DNA of 64,000 bases from Actinomyces bowdenii (lineage in GTDB: Bacteria; Actinomycetota; Actinomycetes; Actinomycetales; Actinomycetaceae): positions 1 through 64,000 of the forward strand of contig NZ_JAGFOU010000005.1 in assembly GCF_017592395.1 (NCBI RefSeq). Reading direction: 5' to 3'. Within the stretch, counting starts at the first letter, position 1, and each line of letters opens with the position of its first letter. Below, piece by piece: positions 22,931 through 31,718 of the stretch. The notes under the pieces are model-generated. The model was not told the DNA's origin, searched no databases, and saw only the letters and a program-made list of their open reading frames with translations. The translations under genes and the position numbers were made by a program.

Positions 22931-22978
22931 ACACTACCCCTAGGGGTCCATCGGGTCCACCACCCCAACATGCTGTGT
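22931..22978. promoter_or_regulatory. Candidate pair of NrdR boxes
   Basis: ACACTACCCCTAGGGG (22931-22946) and CCCCAACATGCTGTGT (22963-22978) each resemble the 16-bp NrdR box (ACACTATATATAGTGT type): the first mainly in its left half, the second in its right half. Their centres are 32 bp apart, about three helical turns, which is the spacing typical of NrdR box pairs. Confidence 0.45.
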
Positions 22979-22990
22979 CTAGTGCTGACC

Positions 22991-23200
22991 TGTGCACAAC
23001 ATCCTCCCGCCTGTGGACAGCTCCGGGACCGCCTGTGGAGGGGCCGTGGACAGCCCCTCCGCGCGCTGCGGCCCCCACCCGGGGGACCTGTGCGCCGATC
23101 CGCGGAACCATGGTCCTGCACGGGTGGGACACGAACAGGCCCCCGCGACCACAGCCCCGCCTCCCCGCTCCATCCACCGACGCCCTCGATCTGGGGACAA
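22991..23200. promoter_or_regulatory. Cluster of DnaA-box-like sequences
   Basis: TGTGCACAA (22991-22999), TGTGGACAG (23012-23020) and TGGGGACAA (23192-23200) each differ by one base from TGTGGACAA, the complement of the actinobacterial-type DnaA box TTGTCCACA. CGTGGACAG (23045-23053) differs by two. All are in the same orientation, upstream of nrdHIE. Confidence 0.35.
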
Positions 23201-23512
23201 GCCGCTCAATCTCGTTTGCATCACAGCCCGCCGTCCGCGTGTCGCCGCCGCCTCGCAGGCCGCCCGGGAGGCGGCACCGCCCCGCCGAACCCGCTCGGGC
23301 AGATTATTGATACGGAAACTATCACGTCCGGGAGGGCGATTCCCAGGAAGGACTTTCGCCCGACATAACAGGAGAATCAGGGATCCCGCATGCCGCCTTC
23401 AGAACGTCTTTACAGTTTTTCCTCATGCTCTTCATAGAAAAGTCCCTTAGATTCGCCCCGCTAGTTCCCGTCACACCAACGGTTCCCCCCACCCGACCGT
23501 AGGAGCCCCAAT

Positions 23513-24193
23513 ATGTCCCTGTCCTCCTTACTCACACCCCTGAGCCACATCGCCGCCGACCTGGTGGCCCTGACCGTCCTGGTCGGCGTGCTCTACGCGC
23601 GCCGCCACCGCCGCAAGGACCTCGTGGCCGCCTATATCGGCGTCAACATCGGCGTCCTGGCCGTCACCCTCCTGCTGTCCACAGCAGATATCGGCGCCGG
23701 CCTGGGGCTGGGCCTGTTCGGCGTGCTGTCCATCATCCGACTGCGCTCCACCCAGTTGAGCCAGCACGAGGTCGCCTACTTCTTCGCCGCCCTGGCCCTG
23801 GGCCTGCTCGGCGGCATCCAGAGCGCCCCGCTCCCCATCGATGCGGCCCTCATGGCCCTGGTCGTGGCCTCCCTGTGGATCGGCGACCACCCCGCCCTCA
23901 TGCGCCGCCACCGCCACCAGGTCATCCTCCTGGACCGCGCCATCAGCGACGAGACCGCACTGACCGCCCACCTGGAGCGCACCCTGGGCGCCCGCGTGCG
24001 CTACCTGGAGATCGAGAAGCTCGACCTGGTCAACGACACCACCCAGGTCGACGTGCGCTTCCAACTCCCGCGCCAGCAGCGCCGCCCCTCCTCCGAGCCC
24101 GACCCCCAGCCCTGGCCCGACCAGCATCCGCCCCATCCCACCTCCTGGCCCCAGCAGGGCCACGCCCCGTGGCCCCAGCCGCAGGCGGCCTGA
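23513..24193 (+). CDS. DUF4956 membrane protein, copy 1
   Basis: The product has 226 residues. AGGAG at 23501-23505 supports the ATG. About four membrane segments occupy residues 8-130 (AAYIGVNIGVLAVTLLL, TADIGAGLGLGLFGVLSIIRLRS, YFFAALALGLLGGI, LMALVVASLWIG), followed by a soluble domain ending in DTTQVDVRFQLP. This is the DUF4956 architecture. These proteins are encoded next to VTC-type polyphosphate polymerase domains, as here, and probably act with them at the membrane; the biochemical role is not established. A second copy lies at 25525, with 146 bases of identical DNA. Confidence 0.85.
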   Translation: MSLSSLLTPLSHIAADLVALTVLVGVLYARRHRRKDLVAAYIGVNIGVLAVTLLLSTADIGAGLGLGLFGVLSIIRLRSTQLSQHEVAYFFAALALGLLGGIQSAPLPIDAALMALVVASLWIGDHPALMRRHRHQVILLDRAISDETALTAHLERTLGARVRYLEIEKLDLVNDTTQVDVRFQLPRQQRRPSSEPDPQPWPDQHPPHPTSWPQQGHAPWPQPQAA

Positions 24194-24247
24194 GCGAATC
24201 GGGCCGGCAGTGGCCGATGACAGCCCTGACAGACCATAGGAGCCCTC

Positions 24248-25084
24248 ATGCCCCGGCACACCCTCAGGCTGCGCACCCAGGGGATGGCGACGATCAGCCT
24301 CGATCAGCTCAACACCGACGCAGACCTGCTCACCCGCATCGACCGCAAGTACCTCATCCCCCTGCCCGACGCCCAGGCGCTCATCAGCACCCTGGCCCCG
24401 CACGGCAGGGTCCTCCAGATCGGCCGGCTCCAGGCCTTCTCCTACGCCTCCACCTACTTCGACACCCCTGACCTGTCCACCTACATGCTCTCGGCGCGCA
24501 AGCGCCGGCGCAGCTTCAAAGTCCGCACCCGCACCTACCTGGACTCCGACCTGTGCTTCCTGGAGGTCAAGACCCAGGGCTCGCGCGAGGCCACCGTCAA
24601 GACCCGCCTGCCCTACAGCTCCACAAACTGCGACCGCATCACCGATGACGGGCGCGCTTTCGTCACCGAGCGCCTGAGCGCCTCGAACATCCTCCCGCCG
24701 CCCCAGGCGGCGCAGGTCGCCCAGATGCTCACCCCGGTCATCCTGACCCACTACGACCGCATCACCATGCACCTGCCAGGTGACGGCGCGCGGGTGACGG
24801 TCGACGCCTACCTGACCTGGAGGGATATCGACGGGAGGGGCCCGGGTACCCGGGCCGCCTCGATCGGGGACCTCATCGTCGTCGAGACGAAGAACCCCGC
24901 CACACCCTCCCTGGCGGACCGGTTCCTGTGGTCCCAGGGGCATCGCCCAGCACGCATCTCCAAGTACGCCACCGGCATGGCCCTGCTCCACCCCGGGCTC
25001 CCCGCCAACAAGTGGCACCGCACCCTGACCCACGAGCTCGCGGACTCCCGCCCCAGCACCTACCAGGCCAGGCACGCCGCCTGA
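24248..25084 (+). CDS. VTC-domain polyphosphate polymerase-like protein, copy 1
   Basis: The product has 278 residues, with AGGAG before the ATG. The VTC (triphosphate tunnel) fold is visible: RIDRKYLIPL near the N-terminus, YASTYFDTPDLSTYM, the basic strand KRRRSFKVRTRTYLDSDLCFLEVKTQGSREATVKTR, then VDAYLTWR, IVVETKNP and ISKYATGMALLHPGLPANKWHR. The alternating Arg/Lys/Glu residues line the tunnel that binds the nucleotide and polyphosphate chain in yeast Vtc4. There is no SPX domain. Pairing with DUF4956 is the usual bacterial context. A second copy follows at 26205. Confidence 0.85.
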   Translation: MPRHTLRLRTQGMATISLDQLNTDADLLTRIDRKYLIPLPDAQALISTLAPHGRVLQIGRLQAFSYASTYFDTPDLSTYMLSARKRRRSFKVRTRTYLDSDLCFLEVKTQGSREATVKTRLPYSSTNCDRITDDGRAFVTERLSASNILPPPQAAQVAQMLTPVILTHYDRITMHLPGDGARVTVDAYLTWRDIDGRGPGTRAASIGDLIVVETKNPATPSLADRFLWSQGHRPARISKYATGMALLHPGLPANKWHRTLTHELADSRPSTYQARHAA

Positions 25085-25524
25085 GCCACCGCGAGGAGCA
25101 CCGGTCAGCGGGATCGGGGCGGAGCTCCCAGGCCCCGCTGCACATCTTCAGGCCCCCACCCAGCTGCCAGCCCTGGACATTCCCCATGATCTCGCCAGTC
25201 TCAGGGCTCAGGCCGAGTTGAAGATGTGCAGCAGGAGCGCCGCTGCACATCTTCAGCGCCGCTCGGCAGGATTCCTGCCGGACAAGCCGCGGAATCATGC
25301 GGATCCACCAATCGGTTGATTCCTGAAGATGTGCAACGCCCGCCCCGCCGGCCGGCGACTCCCGGTGATCCGTCTGACAGTCCCAGCCCGCGTCCCGCTT
25401 GAGCACCCACACCGGAGAAATCCATGCCTGGGGCTTTCCCCATTCACAGCCGGCTCATTGACTGCGCGTCTTGACTCCTTGGTGCCAGCCCGAAAGGGCC
25501 GCCCGACACACGAGGAGTCACTCC
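25085..25524. other. Intergenic region between the duplicated gene pairs
   Basis: This gap of 440 bases separates the first VTC gene from the second DUF4956 gene. Apart from the TGCACATCTTCA repeats and a GAGGAG ribosome site at 25512-25517, I see no gene. Confidence 0.5.
25139..25335. repeat. Four copies of a 12-mer forming hairpins
   Basis: TGCACATCTTCA occurs at 25139-25150 and 25244-25255, and its complement TGAAGATGTGCA at 25219-25230 and 25324-25335. The middle pair forms a 14-bp stem (25219-25232 with 25242-25255) around a 9-nt loop. The repeats fill the gap between the two DUF4956/VTC gene pairs. Confidence 0.75.
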
Positions 25525-26178
25525 ATGAGCACTCTCATGCACATCGCCGCCGACCTCATCGCCCTCGGCATCCTGATCGGCGTCCTCTATGCCCCTCGCC
25601 ACAGCCGCAAGGACCTCGTGGCCGCCTATATCGGCGTCAACATCGGCGTCCTGGCCGTCACCCTCCTGCTGTCCACAGCAGATATCGGCGCCGGCCTGGG
25701 GCTGGGCCTGTTCGGCGTGCTGTCCATCATCCGACTGCGCTCCACCCAGCTGGCCCAGCACGAGGTCGCCTACTTCTTCGCCGCCCTGGCCCTGGGCCTG
25801 CTCGGCGGCATCCAGACCGCCCCGATCCTGGGCGTGGGCGCTCTCATGGCCCTGGTCGTGGCCTCCCTGTGGATCGGCGACCACCCCGCCCTCATGCGCC
25901 GCCACCGCCACCAGGTCATCCTCCTGGACCGCGCCATCAGCGACGAGACCGCACTCATCGCCCACCTGGAGCGCACCCTGGGTGGCCAGGTCCGCTCCCT
26001 GGAGGTCCAGCGCCTCGACCTGGTCAACGACACCACCCAGGTCGACGTGCGCTTCCAACTGCCCCGCACCACCGCCACCACCGGTCTCAGTGCCGACGCC
26101 ACCGCCACCGGCCTGCCCTCCGCGGCCTCGCCGGCGGACAGCTGGGCCAGCGCCCGCCAGGCCGTCATCGCGGGTTGA
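25525..26178 (+). CDS. DUF4956 membrane protein, copy 2
   Basis: The start at 25525 (GAGGAG at 25512-25517) gives 217 residues. The membrane core is nearly identical to copy 1 (AAYIGVNIGVLAVTLLLSTADIGAG onward), while the N-terminus and the C-terminal tail after DVRFQLP differ. Bases 25604-25749 are identical to 23610-23755 in copy 1, and long further blocks match. It is followed after 26 bases by its own VTC-domain gene, so the unit duplicated was the gene pair. Confidence 0.85.
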   Translation: MSTLMHIAADLIALGILIGVLYAPRHSRKDLVAAYIGVNIGVLAVTLLLSTADIGAGLGLGLFGVLSIIRLRSTQLAQHEVAYFFAALALGLLGGIQTAPILGVGALMALVVASLWIGDHPALMRRHRHQVILLDRAISDETALIAHLERTLGGQVRSLEVQRLDLVNDTTQVDVRFQLPRTTATTGLSADATATGLPSAASPADSWASARQAVIAG

Positions 26179-26204
26179 GGCCCGCCGTCCCAGGAGGATC
26201 CCGC

Positions 26205-27122
26205 ATGACCCGCCCAGCCGCCCCCGCCATGCCCCCAGCACCGCCCGTCTCACCTCCCTCAGCACTGATCACGCAGCGCCTGCCCGCCATCAGCCTGGAA
26301 CAGCTGGAGGCAGCAGCGGGACTCCTGACCCGCGTGGACCGCAAGTACCTCGTCCCCCTGCCCGAGGCCCAGGGGCTCATCGATGCACTGACGGATCGGG
26401 CGCAGATCCTGCAGATCGAAGGCCGGCGCAGTCTCTCCTACGCCTCCACCTACTTCGACACCCCCGGCCTGGAGTCCTACATGCGCGCGGCGCGCAAGCG
26501 CCGGCACCGCTTCAAGGTCCGCACCCGCACCTACCTGGACTGCGACCTGTGCTTCCTGGAGGTCAAGACCCAGGGTTCGCGCGAGGCCACCGTCAAGACC
26601 CGCATCGCCTATCGCCCCGGAGACTCGGGCCGCATGACCGAGGAGGGGCGCGACTTCGTGGCCTCCTGCCTGAGCTCCCTGGGGATCGCCGACGCGCGGG
26701 CCGCCGAGCGCATCGCCGGGTCGCTCGCCCCCGTGCTCGCCACCACCTACCGGCGCTGCACCCTGCACCTGCCCGATGACGGGGCCCGCGCCACCATCGA
26801 CACCGACGTGACCTGGAGGCGCCTGAGCCGCACGGCCTGGCGGAGAGCGCCCGGGGCACCGGCCCCGGCCGCCGGGCCCGGCGCCCCAGTGGGGCTCCAG
26901 GGCTGCGCCGTCGTCGAGACGAAGAACCCGGCCCGCCCCTCATCAACCGACCGGCTGCTGTGGTCCGCCGGCCACCGGCCGGAGCGCCTCTCCAAGTACG
27001 CCACCGGAATGGCCCTGCTCCACCCCGGGCTCCCGGCCAACAGGTGGCACCGCCTCCTGGCCCGTGGTCCCGCCGATCCCACCGGGATCGTCAGGCCGAC
27101 CGGCCTGGCGACGGCGGCCTGA
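26205..27122 (+). CDS. VTC-domain polyphosphate polymerase-like protein, copy 2
   Basis: The ATG at 26205 has AGGAGG at 26192-26197 and gives 305 residues. The same tunnel-domain motifs as copy 1 are present (RVDRKYLVPL, YASTYFDTPGLESYM, KVRTRTYLDCDLCFLEVKTQGSREATVKTR, VVETKNP, LSKYATGMALLHPGLPANRWHR). It differs in an added Pro/Ala-rich N-terminus of about 25 residues and an insertion after TWRRLSRTAWRR. It sits 67 bases upstream of a PF14262 lipoprotein, completing the usual DUF4956-VTC-surface protein triad. Confidence 0.85.
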   Translation: MTRPAAPAMPPAPPVSPPSALITQRLPAISLEQLEAAAGLLTRVDRKYLVPLPEAQGLIDALTDRAQILQIEGRRSLSYASTYFDTPGLESYMRAARKRRHRFKVRTRTYLDCDLCFLEVKTQGSREATVKTRIAYRPGDSGRMTEEGRDFVASCLSSLGIADARAAERIAGSLAPVLATTYRRCTLHLPDDGARATIDTDVTWRRLSRTAWRRAPGAPAPAAGPGAPVGLQGCAVVETKNPARPSSTDRLLWSAGHRPERLSKYATGMALLHPGLPANRWHRLLARGPADPTGIVRPTGLATAA

Positions 27123-27189
27123 GGCCCTTCGCGCCCACCCGGACGCCCGTTCCGCACTGACCCACCGATACCACCACAAGGACAGAATC

Positions 27190-28974
27190 ATGATCACCCG
27201 CACTCTCCTTCACCGCCGCACCACCGGACCGATCGTCCTGCTGGCCGCCCTGAGCCTGGCCGCCCTGAGCCTGGCCGCCGGATGCTCCGCCTCCGGCACC
27301 GCTACCGACGCCCAGGCGGCATCGGCCGGCCAGTCCGGCTCGGCGTCGTCGGCCTCGCAGTCCTCGACGGCCTCAGAGTCCTCGGGCACGGCCTGGACCA
27401 CGATCTCCGAGGCCATCGCCTCCGCCTCCGCCGGCGCGACCACTGCCGACATCCTGGCCGCCAACGCGCAGGTCGAGCAGGCCTCCACCCCCCAGGACGA
27501 CGCCGGCACGGTGGATGCCTCCGGCGCCACCACCATCGCCCTGTCCGGCACGGCCGCCACCGTCCAGGGCGAAGGCGCCAGCGCGGAGGGCTCGATGGTG
27601 ACCATCACCGAGGCGGGGACCTATGTGGTCTCGGGACAGACCTCCAATGGCAGGATCGTGGTGGCGGCCCCGGGCGCCCAGGTGCGCATCGTCCTGGACG
27701 GCGCCTCGATCACCAGCAGTGATGGCCCGGCCATCGATATCCAGGACGCCGGGGAGGCGATCGTGGTCCTGGCCGAGGGCTCGACCAACGCGCTGGCCGA
27801 TGGCGCCGTCTACGCCGACACCTCCTCCGAGGCGCCGACCGCCGCCCTGTTCTCCTCCGACACCCTCACGCTCACCGGCACCGGCTCGCTGTCCGTGACC
27901 GGCTCGCACAGGGACGGCATCTCCTCGAAGAACGGCCTCATCATCACGGGCGGCACCACCATCGAGGTCACGGCCGCCGACGACGGCCTGCGCGGCAAGG
28001 ACTATGTGGCGATCAGCTCCGGGAGGCTGACCATCAATGCCGGTGGGGATGCGGTGAAGTCCAGTGAGGACACCGATGAGACCAAGGGCTTCGTGTCGCT
28101 GGGCGAGGCCTGGCTCACCCTGGTCTCCGGCGACGACGGCATCACGGCGGCCACCGATGTCACGGTGGCCGGCACGACCCTGGAGATCACCGCGGGAGGG
28201 GGCCAGGCCGCTGCGGTGCCGCAGGAGGATCCCGGGACGGGGGCGCAGTCCGGCGAGGAGTCCCAGGACGCCGCCCCTTCCCCCAAGGGGATCAGCGCGG
28301 GGGTGAGCTACACCCAGGACTCGGGCACGCTGACCCTCAACACCGCTGATGAGGGCCTCCAGGCCCCCTTCGTGACCATCAGCGGCGGCGAGCTGTCCGT
28401 GACCTCCGGAGATGACGGGATCAACGCCTCCAATGGCGACCACGTCATCGAGGGCCATGAGAGCGCCGACTCGGAGTCCGACGACGGATCGGTGCTGACG
28501 ATCTCGGGGGGCGCCGTCCAGGTGGGCTACGCCGCCTCGGACGGCATCGACTCCAATGGCTCGGCCCATGTCACCGGGGGCAGGGTGGTCATCGGGGGCT
28601 CGACGGGCTCCATGGACGGGGCGATCGACGCCAACGGGGCCACGACCCTTGTGGGCCTCACCGGGGCGCCCGCTGTCGCTGAAGGAGACACCATCACCCT
28701 CAGCGGGGCTTCGGAGTGGTCGCTGACCAGTGCGATCTCCGCCGCCGATATCACGGTCCTGGGCCTGGAGGAGGGCAGGGAGTACACGGTGTCCTCCACG
28801 TCCGGCGGCTCTGCTACCGCGACCGCCTCCGCCCTGTCCGCCGGGATGGGCGGGCCCATGGCTGGTGGCCAGGCCCCTGGTGGTGCGGGCGGTCCTGGTG
28901 GCCGGAGTGGCCAGGAGCCTGGCGGGCAGGCACCTGAGGGGCAGGGCGACCAGGGCTCATCCGCTCAGGGTTGA
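27190..28974 (+). CDS. Carbohydrate-binding (PF14262/Cthe_2159-like) lipoprotein
   Basis: The start at 27190 (AAGGACA upstream) gives 594 residues. A lipoprotein signal peptide ends in LSLAAGC, giving a lipidated cysteine at about residue 32. A Ser/Ala-rich linker follows. The main part, about residues 130-560, is a repetitive beta-helix with recurring units such as GDAVKSSEDTDET, GDDGITAATDVTVAGTTLEITAGGG, GDDGINASNGDHVIEG and SDGIDSNGSAHVTGGRVVIGG. This matches the PF14262 (formerly DUF4353) family, whose Clostridium thermocellum member binds acidic polysaccharides. The tail is Gly/Pro/Gln-rich. Such proteins are encoded beside VTC and DUF4956 genes in many Gram-positives, so it is probably their exported partner at the cell surface. 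Confidence 0.85.
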   Translation: MITRTLLHRRTTGPIVLLAALSLAALSLAAGCSASGTATDAQAASAGQSGSASSASQSSTASESSGTAWTTISEAIASASAGATTADILAANAQVEQASTPQDDAGTVDASGATTIALSGTAATVQGEGASAEGSMVTITEAGTYVVSGQTSNGRIVVAAPGAQVRIVLDGASITSSDGPAIDIQDAGEAIVVLAEGSTNALADGAVYADTSSEAPTAALFSSDTLTLTGTGSLSVTGSHRDGISSKNGLIITGGTTIEVTAADDGLRGKDYVAISSGRLTINAGGDAVKSSEDTDETKGFVSLGEAWLTLVSGDDGITAATDVTVAGTTLEITAGGGQAAAVPQEDPGTGAQSGEESQDAAPSPKGISAGVSYTQDSGTLTLNTADEGLQAPFVTISGGELSVTSGDDGINASNGDHVIEGHESADSESDDGSVLTISGGAVQVGYAASDGIDSNGSAHVTGGRVVIGGSTGSMDGAIDANGATTLVGLTGAPAVAEGDTITLSGASEWSLTSAISAADITVLGLEEGREYTVSSTSGGSATATASALSAGMGGPMAGGQAPGGAGGPGGRSGQEPGGQAPEGQGDQGSSAQG

Positions 28975-29072
28975 GGCCCCGGCGCGGGGCCGCTTGCCAG
29001 GGCCCGCAACGGGGGCGGGCGACTCCTGGACTGCCCTGCCCATCACGGGGTCGACCCCACCGCGCATCTCCG

Positions 29073-29122
29073 AGTACTGGGGGTGGGAGCCGCAAGATTC
29101 TGCGGCTCCCACCCCCAGTACT
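29073..29122. terminator. 22-bp perfect hairpin between convergent units
   Basis: Arms 29073-29094 and 29101-29122 are perfectly complementary over 22 bases, starting AGTACTGGGGGTGGGAGCC, with a 6-nt loop AGATTC. It separates the + strand lipoprotein gene from the - strand CRISPR transcript, so it can terminate both. Confidence 0.7.
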
Positions 29123-29123
29123 G

Positions 29124-29734
29124 TCATGTGGGCATCGCGGTTCCCGGAGGAACCGCAACCTGAGAGGGGCGGACCTGGGGCAGAGATTCATGCTGCTTCA
29201 ATGAAGTGCAGTTCCCGGAGGAACTGCAACCGGGTGGCTGTTTTGATCCCCGCCCCGGTCATGCAGCTTCAATGAAGTGCAGTTCCCGGAGGAACTGCAA
29301 CCGCGCAGCGGGCGGGGTTCCGCACCTGGGGGTACGGGCTTCAATGAAGTGCAGTTCCCGGAGGAACTGCAACGGCCTCCTTGTGCCCGAAGGCGCCGTT
29401 CTGGAGGTCGCTTCAATGAAGTGCAGTTCCCAGAGGAACTGCAACGACTATGCTCCGCCGTATCGGCGGGGATTCCGCACTCGCTTCAATGAAGTGCAGT
29501 TCCCGGAGGAACTGCAACCCACCTTTGGGATGACCGTACGCGAGACGCCCATGCTTCAATGAAGTGCAGTTCCCGGAGGAACTGCAACTTCACTATCCGC
29601 CCCGCTACTGCCCATAGCGCGGTGATGCTTCAATGAAGTGCAGTTCCCGGAGGAACTGCAACACCGCCCACTTTCGAGGGTTCCCTGGATGTCTTCCGGC
29701 TTCAATGAAGTGCAGTTCCCGGAGGAACTGCAAC
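29124..29734 (-). CRISPR. CRISPR array, 8 intact repeats and 7 spacers plus one degenerate repeat
   Basis: The 36-bp repeat, read on the + strand, begins GCTTCAATGAAGTG and ends GGAGGAACTGCAAC. Intact units start at 29195, 29266, 29338, 29410, 29483, 29553, 29627 and 29699; the unit at 29410 has one G-to-A change. Spacers are 34-38 bases. A degenerate unit at 29124-29159, one 35-base spacer away, keeps only the last 23 bases well. Read on the - strand the repeat ends ATTGAAGC, a typical type I crRNA handle, and contains the stem GCAGTTCC/GGAACTGC. Handle orientation, degenerate distal repeat and the cas genes at the other end all place the leader at about 29735-29868 and transcription leftward. 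Confidence 0.95.
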
Positions 29735-29868
29735 AGCACCCTCAGAATAGCCCGGCCTGCCGGGGATCCGAGGGGGTTCTGCGAGCGCTGCGGCCAGCAA
29801 GCCGGCCGGCGCCCTCCGCGTCGCTCAAGGCTAGCGCACGATGCCCGCAGTCTCAACGATTCCCGCCC

Positions 29869-29909
29869 GCGAGCGCTCCGCGGGGATCCCAGAGCACCGG
29901 AGCGCTCGC
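29869..29909 (-). terminator. Hairpin directly after cas2
   Basis: GCGAGCGCTCCG (29869-29880) pairs perfectly with 29898-29909 over 12 bases around a 17-nt loop. It abuts the cas2 stop and would end the cas transcript before the array leader. Confidence 0.55.
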
Positions 29910-29910
29910 A

Positions 29911-31662
<1,752 letters not shown>

Positions 31663-31718
31663 CCGCCACGGCAGTGGAGTCGGTCACGGCCCCCCTCATC
31701 GCACTGGTCAGGGCCGGT

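Larger units (their letters stand above)
22812..23512. other. Long regulatory intergenic region between nrdH and DUF4956 genes
   Basis: This 700-base gap lies between divergent genes, and I see no credible coding frame. It holds candidate NrdR boxes, a cluster of DnaA-box-like 9-mers, and an inverted repeat TGATA-N7-TATCA at 23308-23324. The last is nearer the DUF4956 start and could be an operator. Confidence 0.5.
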
